Shown: positions 8,529-17,204, numbered from the stretch's first letter. The stretch: 52,373 bases of DNA from Rhodospirillales bacterium (GCA_002696645.1 NZSA01000051.1:544-52916), one strand, 5' to 3'. The notes: generated by a model from the sequence alone, not told the origin. A program made the numbers and translations.

Positions 8529-11500
8529 ATGAATAAGCGAGCCAAGCGTATTGTTTTAGAGGCCACAATCGGCCTTCTCCTGGGCACCGTCCTTTTAAGT
8601 GCCGCAGGGGTCTATATCCTATCGCGGGGCCCACTCTCAATATCTGCGCTGACCCCTATCCTTGAAGATGCGCTTAATGTCGAAGGTTCGCCCTACAGGG
8701 TCAAGGTTGAGAATACGCAAATAATCTGGGGCGGATGGGACCGGGCGGTCGACGTTATCGCAACCAATGTCACCGTGGTGGAGGCGGACAAGGCCCCGCT
8801 GGCGGTTTTGCCCCAGGTTTCTGTGGAAGTATCCTTCTCCGCCCTGTTATCCGGTGACATCCGGGTCAGGAAACTGGACTTAATCCGCCCTTCCCTAAAA
8901 CTGGACCGCCATCCAGATGGACAATTGGTTTTATCCATGGACGGGCTGGACGGCGACAGCGCGGATGACGGGTCAAAACCCGGCACGCAAATCGCCCTCC
9001 CTCAAAAAGCCAGTAATACCCTTATTCCAGAGCCGATCCTGAATGCCCTGACAGGCAAAACCCAGCCCCAGACATTTCTGGCTGGCCTGCAATCCTTCAG
9101 CATTATTGATGCCGAAATCCAAATTCGCGATCATGCCATTGCGGAGTCCCTAATGCTGCATAATGCCAATTTAGGGGTGTCACGATCCCCAGCGGGGCTG
9201 TTGGCAACGCTGTATGGCACCCTGGAAACGCCTACGGAAAATACCGATATTTCAGGATCGGTTTCCGTCTTTCGGGACACGGAACGGATTGAAACAAAAC
9301 TAAATTTCGGACCTTTGGATACCAACCTGCCAATCCGCTATTTGCCGGATCTGGTATTCTACCTTCCGGATATGACCATCAGCGGCCAATTGGGTGTCGA
9401 TTTCAATTTCCAGGGCCAGCCCATCCGGGCAACCTCCAGATTGAACAGCGCGGCAGGATCGATCGAATTGGACGCAACGCCAAACGGCGCCCTGCCCGCT
9501 GCAACCCTGAATGCAACATTTGATGCATTTGATGCCGCCGTCTGGTTAGGGGGATTATACGATGTGGAAAATGTCGTCGCCTATATGCCGCGCGTTCCAA
9601 TTTCGGGCACGGCCACGACACAATTAAACGATCAAGGACTGCCCCGTGATATCACCGCCGAACTGACATCGCGCATTGGCGATATTTCCCTGACAGCACA
9701 GCCGTCCGAGGAAACCGGCGGCTTGACGGGATCCATCCTATTTACCGGCCTGGACGCGGATACGATCTCTCAAACCGCCCCTAAACTGGGCCTGCTGGAT
9801 GGTGTGACGGTGCGGGTTGATGGCAGTGCCGATTTCGCGCTGGACCCCCAAATGAAGCCCCTATCCGGGCGCGTTGATATCAATTTCGGGTCCGGGCAAC
9901 TGCCAGGCATCCCGGATGTGATGGAAACTGTGCCGGACCTGTTGTGGGGTCGGTTGGCAGCCCGCCTGTCCCCGGATGACAATGTCATCACATTGGAAAA
10001 TCTGACCCTGGATTTCAGCAATCCAGAGGAAAACATATCCGGACCCAGTATCTCACTGACCGGATCCGCGCGACCGGCTGAGACCGGAATGGATATCGAC
10101 CTGAATGGGCTTGTGCTGGACCTGCCGATGAACCGGCTGCCCGCTTTTTGGCCGGAAACACTGGCCCCAAATCCCCGCGAATGGGTAACGGACAATATTC
10201 CTGAAGCCGATGTGCATCAGGCCGGAATAGCCGCGTCCCTGTCCATTCCCGATATGGATCCCCAACAGATAACGATAAACAGCCTGAGCGGCGGGATAGA
10301 ATTTGATCAGGCGCAGGTGCATTACCTGCGCCCCCTGCCGCCCGCGACAGGCGTTGCCGGACTGGCTGAATTTACCGATACCTCATTTGATATCGATATC
10401 ACCGCCGGGGTGCTGAAAGATGCAAAGTTAACCGATGGAAAGATCCTGATATCCGGGTTGGACGGCGATAATGAAGCCATTGATATCGGACTGTCGATTG
10501 CGACTCCCCTCTCTACCGCCTTGCAGCTATTGGACACCAGTCCCCGCAACTATATTTCCCGGATTGGTCTTAATCCTGCTGGGATTACCGGGAACGCAGT
10601 GGCAGATGTGCGGTTTCGATTCCCCCTTCTGGCAGACCTGAACGCAGATGATATCGTTTATGAAACCGATGCCGTGCTGCGAAAGATTTCTGTTCCCCGT
10701 CCGGAATTGGACGCTGTTGTTACTGCAGAAAGCGTCGCGCTTGGCCTGCGACCGGGCAAGCTTGTATTGGAAGGTGATGTTCGCATCGATACCACGCCCG
10801 CGCGTGTTATCTGGAATGAAAACTTTGCAGACGAGGGGGATCAACAAACCCAATTGGCCATCACCACCACTGCGGATCTTTCAGAATTGCGTCGTTTTAA
10901 CCTGCCGCTGGCTGGTATAGCGGAAGGCCCGGCCAGCCTGTCTGCCACCTATACGACCTTCAAGTCAGGCAGTCAGACTATTGATCTGGCGGCCGATCTG
11001 ACACATTCGACATTGATGGTGGATATGGTCGATTGGCGTAAAGAACCGGGTACGCCCAGTTCCCTGGCGTTGAAGATCGGAATTGATCCAACCAATGGCT
11101 ATCGCATTGATAACATCGTACTGGATGGCGGTCAGGATCACCGGCTGGTTGGTCAAATGCAAGCGAACGCGGATTTTAAGCGTATTACCAATGCGACCAT
11201 CGAAACCCTGCGCTATGGCAACACCAATATTTCCGGCACGGTGAAAGATGTTAATGGCATCTATCAGGTCACCTTGAATGGGCCCAGCATGGATATCACC
11301 CCGTTTGTTGATCTGGATGAAACCGATACAACGGACAGGGATGCGCCACCGGTTCTGGAACCTGCGATACAGATATCAGGTAGCGTTGAGTCAGTCTTCC
11401 TAAGTGCTGATCGGTCTGTCGACAACGTCGATTTTAGGCTGGATTTGCAAGGGGAACAGGTCGACCGCCTGAATGTCCTGGGATCCTTGGGGGCAGATAA

Positions 11501-12164
11501 AAGTGTGAACATCCAATATCTGCCAACGCCCAATGGAGGACACAGTCTGGATGTAACTGCGGACGATACCGGTCTGGCCCTGGCCATTGCAGACATCACC
11601 GGTCGACTGGAAGGCGGAAAGCTGACAATTACGGGCCTGCGCCAGACTGCCGATGATCCCATGCTGGGGCGCATTGAGATGCGCAATTTCAAACTGTTGG
11701 ATGCGCCGCGCCTGACCAAAATCCTGGAGGTTATTTCTGTAACCGGCATTTTGGCGGCCTTGAACAATGAAGGCCTGGCCTTTGACACGATGACCGTGGA
11801 TTTCAGCCTGACCCCTGACAGCTTCGATATTCTGGACGGTGTTGCGCGGGGCAATGCCATGGGCGTGACCGCAACGGGTGCGATCAACCGCACGGAAGAT
11901 ACCCTGAATATCGGCGGTGACATTGCCGTGGCTGGCATTTTCTCCAATACCATCGGCGCTATTCCGGGGATTAATCTATTGCTGGGGGATGGTTTATTTG
12001 GGGTAACCTACCGAATGACCGGGCCAGTAGATGATCCGGATGTCAATGTGAATCCCCTGTCTGTTATTGCTCCGGGTTTCCTGCGCAAGGTTTTTGGCGC
12101 AACCGGAGTGACGGAGGAAACCGGACCCAATGCCGATACTCCTCAAAGCCAGCGGGGGAACTGA
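8529..12164 (+). CDS. Large AsmA/YhdP-like envelope protein (DUF3971 type)
   Basis: A 1211-residue protein with one N-terminal transmembrane anchor (about 11-33, 'ATIGLLLGTVLLSAAGVYIL') and a very long periplasmic part rich in short beta strands, repeated 'DIDL..L.LD' and 'ISGS/ITGS' stretches. The C-terminus ('FDTMTVDFSLTPDSFDILDG', 'GNAMGVTATGAINRTEDTLN', 'GAIPGINLLLGDGLFGVTYR') is the AsmA-like module shared by YhdP and TamB-type proteins, which are proposed bridges for phospholipid movement between inner and outer membranes in Gram-negative bacteria. AAGGA precedes the ATG. The gene is divergent from glnE. Its function here is inferred from family only. Confidence 0.83.
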   Translation: MNKRAKRIVLEATIGLLLGTVLLSAAGVYILSRGPLSISALTPILEDALNVEGSPYRVKVENTQIIWGGWDRAVDVIATNVTVVEADKAPLAVLPQVSVEVSFSALLSGDIRVRKLDLIRPSLKLDRHPDGQLVLSMDGLDGDSADDGSKPGTQIALPQKASNTLIPEPILNALTGKTQPQTFLAGLQSFSIIDAEIQIRDHAIAESLMLHNANLGVSRSPAGLLATLYGTLETPTENTDISGSVSVFRDTERIETKLNFGPLDTNLPIRYLPDLVFYLPDMTISGQLGVDFNFQGQPIRATSRLNSAAGSIELDATPNGALPAATLNATFDAFDAAVWLGGLYDVENVVAYMPRVPISGTATTQLNDQGLPRDITAELTSRIGDISLTAQPSEETGGLTGSILFTGLDADTISQTAPKLGLLDGVTVRVDGSADFALDPQMKPLSGRVDINFGSGQLPGIPDVMETVPDLLWGRLAARLSPDDNVITLENLTLDFSNPEENISGPSISLTGSARPAETGMDIDLNGLVLDLPMNRLPAFWPETLAPNPREWVTDNIPEADVHQAGIAASLSIPDMDPQQITINSLSGGIEFDQAQVHYLRPLPPATGVAGLAEFTDTSFDIDITAGVLKDAKLTDGKILISGLDGDNEAIDIGLSIATPLSTALQLLDTSPRNYISRIGLNPAGITGNAVADVRFRFPLLADLNADDIVYETDAVLRKISVPRPELDAVVTAESVALGLRPGKLVLEGDVRIDTTPARVIWNENFADEGDQQTQLAITTTADLSELRRFNLPLAGIAEGPASLSATYTTFKSGSQTIDLAADLTHSTLMVDMVDWRKEPGTPSSLALKIGIDPTNGYRIDNIVLDGGQDHRLVGQMQANADFKRITNATIETLRYGNTNISGTVKDVNGIYQVTLNGPSMDITPFVDLDETDTTDRDAPPVLEPAIQISGSVESVFLSADRSVDNVDFRLDLQGEQVDRLNVLGSLGADKSVNIQYLPTPNGGHSLDVTADDTGLALAIADITGRLEGGKLTITGLRQTADDPMLGRIEMRNFKLLDAPRLTKILEVISVTGILAALNNEGLAFDTMTVDFSLTPDSFDILDGVARGNAMGVTATGAINRTEDTLNIGGDIAVAGIFSNTIGAIPGINLLLGDGLFGVTYRMTGPVDDPDVNVNPLSVIAPGFLRKVFGATGVTEETGPNADTPQSQRGN

Positions 12165-12217
12165 AGCCCTGCTGTTTTGCGTTTGTCAGGCCCCCCACTG
12201 CAGGATAAATTTTTCCC

Positions 12218-13030
12218 ATGATCACGCAAAATCACATTGATGCCTATGCTGCCGACGGGGTGGTTCTGGTGCGCGGACTATTGCGCGACTGGGTGGATAT
12301 CATTGCACAGGGCATCGACCAGAACATGGCAGAGCCTGGCCCCTATGCAGCGGAAAACACAACTGCGACCGATACCGGCCGGTTTTTTGACGATTACTGC
12401 AACTGGCCGCGAATACCCGCTTTTGAAAAAATCATCCGGGACTCGCCAGCTGGTCAGTCCGCCGCACAGATTATGCAAAGTCGGACAGCGCAATTCTTCC
12501 ATGATCATGTTCTGGTGAAAGAGCCCGGTACGTCAAAAAAGACACCCTGGCATCAGGACAGCCCCTATTACTTTGTCGAAGGCCGTCAGACCGTCAGCAT
12601 TTGGGTACCCGTCGATCCGGTTGGTCTTGATGCCTGTCCTCAATTCATCAAGGGTTCGCATTTATGGGACAAGTTGGTCCTGCCGGTGCGCTGGCTGGAT
12701 GACAGTGGCTTTTATCCAGACAAGGACGATTATCTACCCGTTCCAAATCCGGATGCAGAGCCCGACCGCTATACCCTGCTGTCGTGGACCATGCAGCCGG
12801 GCGACGCCATCCTGTTTGATTACCGCCCCGTCCATGGTGCGCCTGCCAATCAGGGTCCCCATCGACGCAGAGCATTTTCCATGCGCTGGGTTGGAGATGA
12901 TGCCCGATATGTGGAGCGTCCAGGGCGTACCTCTCCGCCCTATCCGGGGCATAGCATGCAGGCGGGCCAGCGCCTTCGGGACGATTGGTTTCCCGTGCTT
13001 TGGCCCCGTCCATCGGTTGGTGCAGCGTGA
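12218..13030 (+). CDS. Phytanoyl-CoA dioxygenase (PhyH) family protein
   Basis: A 270-residue Fe(II)/2-oxoglutarate oxygenase. The facial triad is visible as 'TPWHQDSPYY' (H-x-D, about residues 112-114) and the distal His in 'VHGAPANQGPHRRRAFSMRW', with the following Arg available to bind 2-oxoglutarate. Family members hydroxylate small molecules or acyl groups; the substrate is not readable. The gene's TGA overlaps a GTG start (GTGA) of the downstream DMSP-lyase-like cupin gene, implying translational coupling and a shared pathway. Confidence 0.85.
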   Translation: MITQNHIDAYAADGVVLVRGLLRDWVDIIAQGIDQNMAEPGPYAAENTTATDTGRFFDDYCNWPRIPAFEKIIRDSPAGQSAAQIMQSRTAQFFHDHVLVKEPGTSKKTPWHQDSPYYFVEGRQTVSIWVPVDPVGLDACPQFIKGSHLWDKLVLPVRWLDDSGFYPDKDDYLPVPNPDAEPDRYTLLSWTMQPGDAILFDYRPVHGAPANQGPHRRRAFSMRWVGDDARYVERPGRTSPPYPGHSMQAGQRLRDDWFPVLWPRPSVGAA

Positions 13031-13674
13031 CACTAAACAGACCCTTTCTCTCTGCAGGATGGAGCAGCACCAACAAAAGGCCCGAAGATGCCTTTCTGAC
13101 CACCTTTATGGAAACGCTGCGCCGGGATGGGCGGCGTCTGTGCAATACGCTTGTGTCTGAACTGGATGCTTTGGGGCCCGCCCGGCGCAGTTGGGATCCA
13201 TCCAGCGAACCCGTCGTCGCCCGACTGGACGCCTGCCTGGCGAAAGGCCCTCAGGAAACCGCCTATCTGAGGGGCGCAATTGCAGCCATGAAGCCCTTAC
13301 TGTCGTGGCAGCGCGCACCGGGGAACCCGAATGTTAATAATGGACAGACCGACTTTCACTATCGCCACGCCTTCTGCACCCTGGTGGGGGAGGATGCGCG
13401 GGTTCCAACGACACGGCTGCGCGTCGGCCTGCTGTTGATCGATGCTCATTGCTTCTATCCCCTGCACGCCCATGCGGCAGATGAGATTTACCTGCCCGTG
13501 TCCGGAACCGCGACCATGCAGATTGGATCAACCCCACCAAAGGTGCGCGATCCCGGCAAATGCCTGTTGATTCCAGGTGATACCCCCCATGCGATCTGGA
13601 CGGGCGACCATATGATTCTCTTGGCCTGGGCCTGGCTGGGCGATATCCGTGGCCCGTTCCTGTATCATAGCTAG
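13027..13674 (+). CDS. Cupin protein of the DMSP lyase family (DddL/DddQ/DddW-like)
   Basis: A 215-residue protein whose C-terminal half is a cupin barrel: 'YPLHAHAADEIYLPVSG' followed about 35 residues later by 'IPGDTPHAIWT' supplies an H-x-H-x3-E...H metal site (about residues 147, 149, 153, 188), spaced as in bacterial DMSP lyases that cleave dimethylsulfoniopropionate to DMS and acrylate. The closing 'ILLAWAWLGDIRGPFLY' is also family-like. I chose GTG at 13027 because it forms a 4-nt GTGA overlap with the preceding dioxygenase; an ATG at 12985 would give a 46-nt overlap and an atypical N-terminus. Family membership is fairly clear; actual DMSP cleavage is not established and another lyase substrate is possible. 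Confidence 0.65.
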   Translation: MTLNRPFLSAGWSSTNKRPEDAFLTTFMETLRRDGRRLCNTLVSELDALGPARRSWDPSSEPVVARLDACLAKGPQETAYLRGAIAAMKPLLSWQRAPGNPNVNNGQTDFHYRHAFCTLVGEDARVPTTRLRVGLLLIDAHCFYPLHAHAADEIYLPVSGTATMQIGSTPPKVRDPGKCLLIPGDTPHAIWTGDHMILLAWAWLGDIRGPFLYHS

Positions 13675-13738
13675 ACCTTTACCCTGAAGCCCAGGCCGCC
13701 TATATCGCGGGAAGGCATAGATAAAAACAGAGGTCGAA

Positions 13739-14158
13739 ATGGCGCGCAGCATTGATGATTTGGTAGAGGATTTTGAACTCTTCGAAGATTGGGAAGAGCG
13801 CTATCGCTATATCGTGGATCTGGGCAAAAAACTGCCGCCAATGCCGGAAGACGAGAAGATCGAAGACAACAAGGTGCGGGGCTGCATGTCGCAAGTCTGG
13901 ATGACCAGCCAGGTCGATGACAGCACAGAGCCAAGCACCCTGTCCTTTCGCGCCGACAGCGATGCCTTTATCGTCAAGGGGTTGATTGCAATCCTGCTGG
14001 AACTGTATTCCGGGCGCACCCCGCAGGAAATCACGGAACTGGACGCGACCGAAGCCCTGACGCGCCTGGGCCTGGAGAGCCATCTGTCGCCAAACCGCCG
14101 CAACGGTTTTGTCGCCATGGTCGGGCGCATCAAGTCAGAAGCACAGGCACACAGCTAA
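13739..14158 (+). CDS. sufE: Cysteine desulfuration protein SufE
   Basis: A 139-residue SufE. It accepts persulfide sulfur from the cysteine desulfurase SufS and passes it to the SufBCD scaffold during iron-sulfur cluster assembly in the cytosol. The sulfur-accepting Cys49 lies in 'NKVRGCMSQVW', the hallmark motif, and the C-terminal 'LGLESHLSPNRRNGFVAMV' is typical. AGAGG lies about 7 nt before the ATG. No other suf gene is adjacent, so this is a detached sufE, as is common in alphaproteobacteria. Confidence 0.95.
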   Translation: MARSIDDLVEDFELFEDWEERYRYIVDLGKKLPPMPEDEKIEDNKVRGCMSQVWMTSQVDDSTEPSTLSFRADSDAFIVKGLIAILLELYSGRTPQEITELDATEALTRLGLESHLSPNRRNGFVAMVGRIKSEAQAHS

Positions 14159-14170
14159 GATCCCCTTATA

Positions 14171-14180
14171 CTAGTACTAG
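14171..14180. repeat. Perfect 10-bp palindrome CTAGTACTAG
   Basis: CTAGTACTAG lies just after sufE at the left edge of the AT-richer stretch that leads into the arginase-like gene. It may be a regulator site or a junction remnant; nothing else in the sequence decides between these. Confidence 0.35.
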
Positions 14181-14208
14181 CGCATTTTCGATGAACAGAT
14201 TTTGCGAA

Positions 14209-14236
14209 TTGACACTTTCTAAAATTCAAATAGATT
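14209..14236 (+). promoter_or_regulatory. Sigma-70-like promoter for the arginase-like/MarR genes
   Basis: A consensus -35 TTGACA (14209-14214) is followed after 16 nt by TAGATT (14231-14236; 4 of 6 matches to TATAAT) in an AT-rich stretch. A start point near 14243 would leave a very short leader before the ATG at 14260 or 14269. Confidence 0.6.
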
Positions 14237-14248
14237 AATGCATCATCG

Positions 14249-14267
14249 ATCTAATATAGATGTCTAT
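14249..14267. promoter_or_regulatory. Two overlapping operator-like dyads
   Basis: ATCTA-ATA-TAGAT (14249-14261) overlaps ATAGA-TG-TCTAT (14256-14267). Both have perfect 5-bp arms. They lie between the predicted promoter start point and the first codons of the arginase-like gene, where a bound dimer would block transcription. AT-rich short dyads of this type suit MarR-family repressors, and a MarR gene is encoded immediately downstream of the arginase-like gene, so autoregulation is a reasonable inference. Confidence 0.5.
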
Positions 14268-15180
14268 CATGCGCGACCCTTTAAACATAACTCTTCTCGG
14301 CGTGCCGGTTGATTGCGAAGGAATACCCGGTGGCACAGCGCGCGCCCCAACCATCCTTAGGCGTCTGGGACTTCTCCAAGCGCTGCCGGAACTCAAGGAT
14401 TCAAACGATCTTCCCGTCGAAATCAACGGAACACAGAGAGACCCAATCTCCGGCATCAAAGCGCTAGACGATGTCCGGCATGTGATTGGCGAAACCCATA
14501 AGCAGGTTACACGTCTTTTGAACGAGGGTACTTTTCCGATTTTGATCGGTGGCTGCTGCACCAATATTGTCGGGGCTATTGCCGCTGCCGCCCAAGTTTC
14601 GGATCAGGAGTCCAGCCAAATCGGCTTAGTTTATATCGATGGGCATCTTGATCTTTATGATGGCAAAACCTCGCCAACCGGGGATTTCGCTGACATGCCA
14701 ATGAACTTCATTCTGGGCAAAGGCAACGCCTCCCTGGGGCCTGAAATGGATTGCTGGCCCGGCTTGGCACCGCACACTGTTTCATTGGTCGGCTTCCGGG
14801 ATCGGGATATCGCCCTGCGCCAAAGCGCCCTAATGCCAGAAGATTTCCCTATCCCGCCCCAGCTCATTGACGCGGACGCAATTCACCAATCGACACCTGC
14901 GGTCATCGCGCAGAAAATTCTCCGCTATCAGCAAGGTGTCGCATCAAAATTCTGGCTTCATCTTGATTGGGATGTTCTCGATGAAGTGGACTTTCCATCG
15001 TCTGATTATCCTATGCCTAACGGATTGACCTGGGCGCAACTCTCAGCACTCCTGCGGCCTCTCGTTCAATCGCCCATGCTCGTCGGCATGACGACGGCAT
15101 GTTACAATCCAGATAAGGATCAGGACTTTCGCGATGGAAGACGCATCATCGATGTTCTAAGATGCGCCTTTGAGGAGTAA
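14260..15180 (+). CDS. Arginase/agmatinase-fold protein with altered metal-site residues
   Basis: A 306-residue ureohydrolase-fold protein. Members hydrolyse guanidino or formimino groups with a binuclear Mn centre. The central motif D127-x-H129-x-D131 ('YIDGHLDLYD') and the D236-x-D238 pair ('HLDWDVLD') are present, but the usual first motif GGDH is GGCC (97-100), so both the Asp and the His ligand position are Cys. 'GGDC' variants are known in divergent members, so activity may persist with changed metal preference. A start at ATG 14269 is possible and would lie outside the dyad. GAGGAG near its stop serves the downstream MarR gene. Substrate unknown. Confidence 0.78.
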   Translation: MSIMRDPLNITLLGVPVDCEGIPGGTARAPTILRRLGLLQALPELKDSNDLPVEINGTQRDPISGIKALDDVRHVIGETHKQVTRLLNEGTFPILIGGCCTNIVGAIAAAAQVSDQESSQIGLVYIDGHLDLYDGKTSPTGDFADMPMNFILGKGNASLGPEMDCWPGLAPHTVSLVGFRDRDIALRQSALMPEDFPIPPQLIDADAIHQSTPAVIAQKILRYQQGVASKFWLHLDWDVLDEVDFPSSDYPMPNGLTWAQLSALLRPLVQSPMLVGMTTACYNPDKDQDFRDGRRIIDVLRCAFEE

Positions 15181-15185
15181 TTCCC

Positions 15186-15716
15186 ATTCAAAATCCACAA
15201 GACTCCAGGCTTGAAAATATACTGGGCGCACTGGCGCTCACTTTGGCCGACAGAATAACGGCAGAAGCTGAAGAAGTTACCGGGATTGGCGGAATCGGTT
15301 CCTCCATCCTGATCGCAATTCGCAGCGAGCCTGGATTATTGATTGAGCATCTCGCCAAACAACAGAATAAAAGCCAATCCACAATTGTTCGGGCCATACA
15401 GCAATTAGAGCAACGCAAACTGGTGGCAAAGAGGGCCGGTTCGGACCGGCGGACCATGCAGCTAATACTGACCGAGTCTGGAACTGCTTGTGCCGAGTCA
15501 ATTCTCAACGCGCGCGAAGCCCTGATCACCAATGCGCTGACGCCCCTTACCGGCACGCAACGCTCCCAGTTGGAACGGATGGTCGAAACCATATTGGTTG
15601 ACCTGGTGCATCACCCGAAAGACGCCTATCCAATGTGCAGACTGTGTCGTGAGGAATGTTGTGGTGATGACTTGGACTGTCCGGTTGAACGCGGTGCGGC
15701 GTCAAAAGAACGCTAG
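15186..15716 (+). CDS. MarR-family regulator with Cys-rich tail; probable ATT start
   Basis: A winged-helix regulator of about 176 residues. The recognition region reads 'IEHLAKQQNKSQSTIVRAIQ' followed by the wing 'AGSDRRTMQLILTESG', which is MarR-typical. The C-terminus has five Cys in 'MCRLCREECCGDDLDCPVE', which could bind metal or sense oxidation. The frame is open from 15174, and family-like sequence ('LENILGALALTLADRI') already precedes the first common start (TTG 15243). GAGGAG (15172-15177) stands 8 nt before an in-frame ATT at 15186, so I propose this rare start; CTG at 15222 is another option. It follows the arginase-like gene by 5 nt and probably controls it. Confidence 0.75.
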   Translation: MQNPQDSRLENILGALALTLADRITAEAEEVTGIGGIGSSILIAIRSEPGLLIEHLAKQQNKSQSTIVRAIQQLEQRKLVAKRAGSDRRTMQLILTESGTACAESILNAREALITNALTPLTGTQRSQLERMVETILVDLVHHPKDAYPMCRLCREECCGDDLDCPVERGAASKER

Positions 15717-15732
15717 AAATGTTACATACCCG

Positions 15733-16176
15733 TTAACCACGCCCTGGAATGCCCTGACGGGCTAATTCATCGGCTCGTTCATTTTCTGGATGTCCGGCAT
15801 GCCCCTTGACCCAGGCCCATTCGATCTTGTGCCGGGCCACGGCAAGTTCCAGTCGCTGCCATAAATCCGCATTCTTCACAGGTTTTTTCGCCGCCGTCTT
15901 CCAGCCATTCTTTTTCCAGCCATGGATCCATTTGGTAATGCCGTCTTTGACATAGGTACTGTCTGTCGTCAGGCGTACAGCCATGGGGCGCGTCAGCGCC
16001 TCCAGCCCGGCAATCGCGGCCATTAATTCCATACGGTTGTTCGTTGTGTCCAACTCGCCGCCACAGATTTCCTTTTCATGGGCACCCCAACGGATGACCG
16101 CGCCCCATCCGCCGGGACCAGGATTGCCGCTGCAGGCACCATCAGTGAAAATCTCAACCAGGGTCTTTTCGCTCAT
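15733..16176 (-). CDS. rnhA: Ribonuclease HI
   Basis: A 147-residue RNase HI, which cuts the RNA strand of RNA-DNA hybrids. The acidic catalytic residues are visible: D12 in '[17 protein letters not shown]', E50 in '[10 protein letters not shown]', D72 in 'LTTDSTYV', and the last Asp in 'NERADELAR', with the basic handle '[18 protein letters not shown]' intact. Its ATG overlaps the thrB stop (ATGA), so it is the last gene of an ispH-thrB-rnhA operon, an order common in alphaproteobacteria. Confidence 0.97.
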   Translation of the reverse strand: MSEKTLVEIFTDGACSGNPGPGGWGAVIRWGAHEKEICGGELDTTNNRMELMAAIAGLEALTRPMAVRLTTDSTYVKDGITKWIHGWKKNGWKTAAKKPVKNADLWQRLELAVARHKIEWAWVKGHAGHPENERADELARQGIPGRG

Positions 16177-17141
16177 GACCCATCAAATCCGTATGCGCTG
16201 GCGGCGGAGACACCCTGATGGAATCGCAGCCTGTCAAAATAGTCCATTGGGTCATGGGGACGCACCAAGGCTCCTGGTGGGCAATTCAACCAGTCATATA
16301 ATCGCGTTAGCAAGAATCGCATCGCCGACCCTCGCGCCAGAATGGGCAATGCCTCAATTTCCGCCGATGTCAGCGGACGATGCTGCGCATAGTTGGACAG
16401 CAAGGCCCGGGCCTTGGTGACGTTGAAACTGCGATCCCGCTCAAAACACCAGGCGTTCAAACAGATTGCCAAATCATAGGCCAGGAAATCCGTGCAGGCG
16501 AAATAGAAGTCGATCACGCCAGACAGCCGATCCCCGATGAAAAACACATTGTCGGGAAACATATCGGCATGACACACCCCTATGGGCAGGTCCTTTGGCC
16601 AATTCGCCTCCAGAAAATCCAGTTCTGCGCGGATCAGCGGTGCCATATCCTTATGAACTTCATGGGCGCGGGCTTCTGACTTCTCAAATAAGGGACGCCA
16701 ATCCCCAAGCGTCAGACCATTGCGGCGCTGCATTGGAAAATCCGCACCAGCCGCATGCAGATCCGCCAGGGCCGCCCCCAATTGCGCACAATGTTCCTTG
16801 CGGATGCGCCGCGCCCACATGCCTTCCAGAAAGCTGGTGACCGCTGCAGGCCTGTCATTCAGATCCCGCAGCGCCGTGCCGTCCGGCATTTCAATCGGAC
16901 GCGGACAGGGCAGGCCTTTTTCCGCCAGATGGTTCATCAAACCGATGAAGAACGGCAGATCTTCACGCTTCACGCGCTTTTCATATAAGGTCAGGATAAA
17001 GGTGTCCTGGGTGGTCCGGATCAGGTAATTGGAATTCTCCACCCCTTCCGCAATGCCTTTTGCCGACACCAAGTCGCCAATGCCGTATTGTGCGATAAAG
17101 GCCGACATATCTTCGTCGGATACATCCGTGTAAACCGCCAT
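16173..17141 (-). CDS. thrB: Homoserine kinase (ThrB, kinase-fold type)
   Basis: A 322-residue homoserine kinase of the aminoglycoside-phosphotransferase-like type used by alphaproteobacteria and pseudomonads, not the GHMP type of E. coli. It phosphorylates L-homoserine on the route to threonine. The opening '[20 protein letters not shown]', the 'GVENSNYLI' loop, the catalytic '[14 protein letters not shown]' (H-x-D) and the metal-binding 'GVIDFYFAC' (D) are all in place. It lies 49 nt after ispH and overlaps rnhA by 4 nt. Confidence 0.95.
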   Translation of the reverse strand: MAVYTDVSDEDMSAFIAQYGIGDLVSAKGIAEGVENSNYLIRTTQDTFILTLYEKRVKREDLPFFIGLMNHLAEKGLPCPRPIEMPDGTALRDLNDRPAAVTSFLEGMWARRIRKEHCAQLGAALADLHAAGADFPMQRRNGLTLGDWRPLFEKSEARAHEVHKDMAPLIRAELDFLEANWPKDLPIGVCHADMFPDNVFFIGDRLSGVIDFYFACTDFLAYDLAICLNAWCFERDRSFNVTKARALLSNYAQHRPLTSAEIEALPILARGSAMRFLLTRLYDWLNCPPGALVRPHDPMDYFDRLRFHQGVSAASAYGFDGS

Positions 17142-17172
17142 ACTGAATCCGTCGCTTATCGATTTGGTTAAA

Positions 17173-17204
17173 GTTTACTGGGTTAAAAGTTTACTGGGTT
17201 AAAA
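17173..17204. repeat. 16-bp perfect tandem duplication after ispH
   Basis: GTTTACTGGGTTAAAA occurs twice in a row (17173-17188 and 17189-17204). The right copy contains the last codons and TAA stop of the minus-strand ispH gene, and the left copy repeats that stop region in the ispH-thrB gap. It looks like a recent slippage duplication. Confidence 0.85.

Noticed and set aside
12985..13026. ATG at 12985 as start of the cupin gene
   Set aside because: It would overlap the dioxygenase gene by 46 nt; the GTG at 13027 gives a normal 4-nt coupling.
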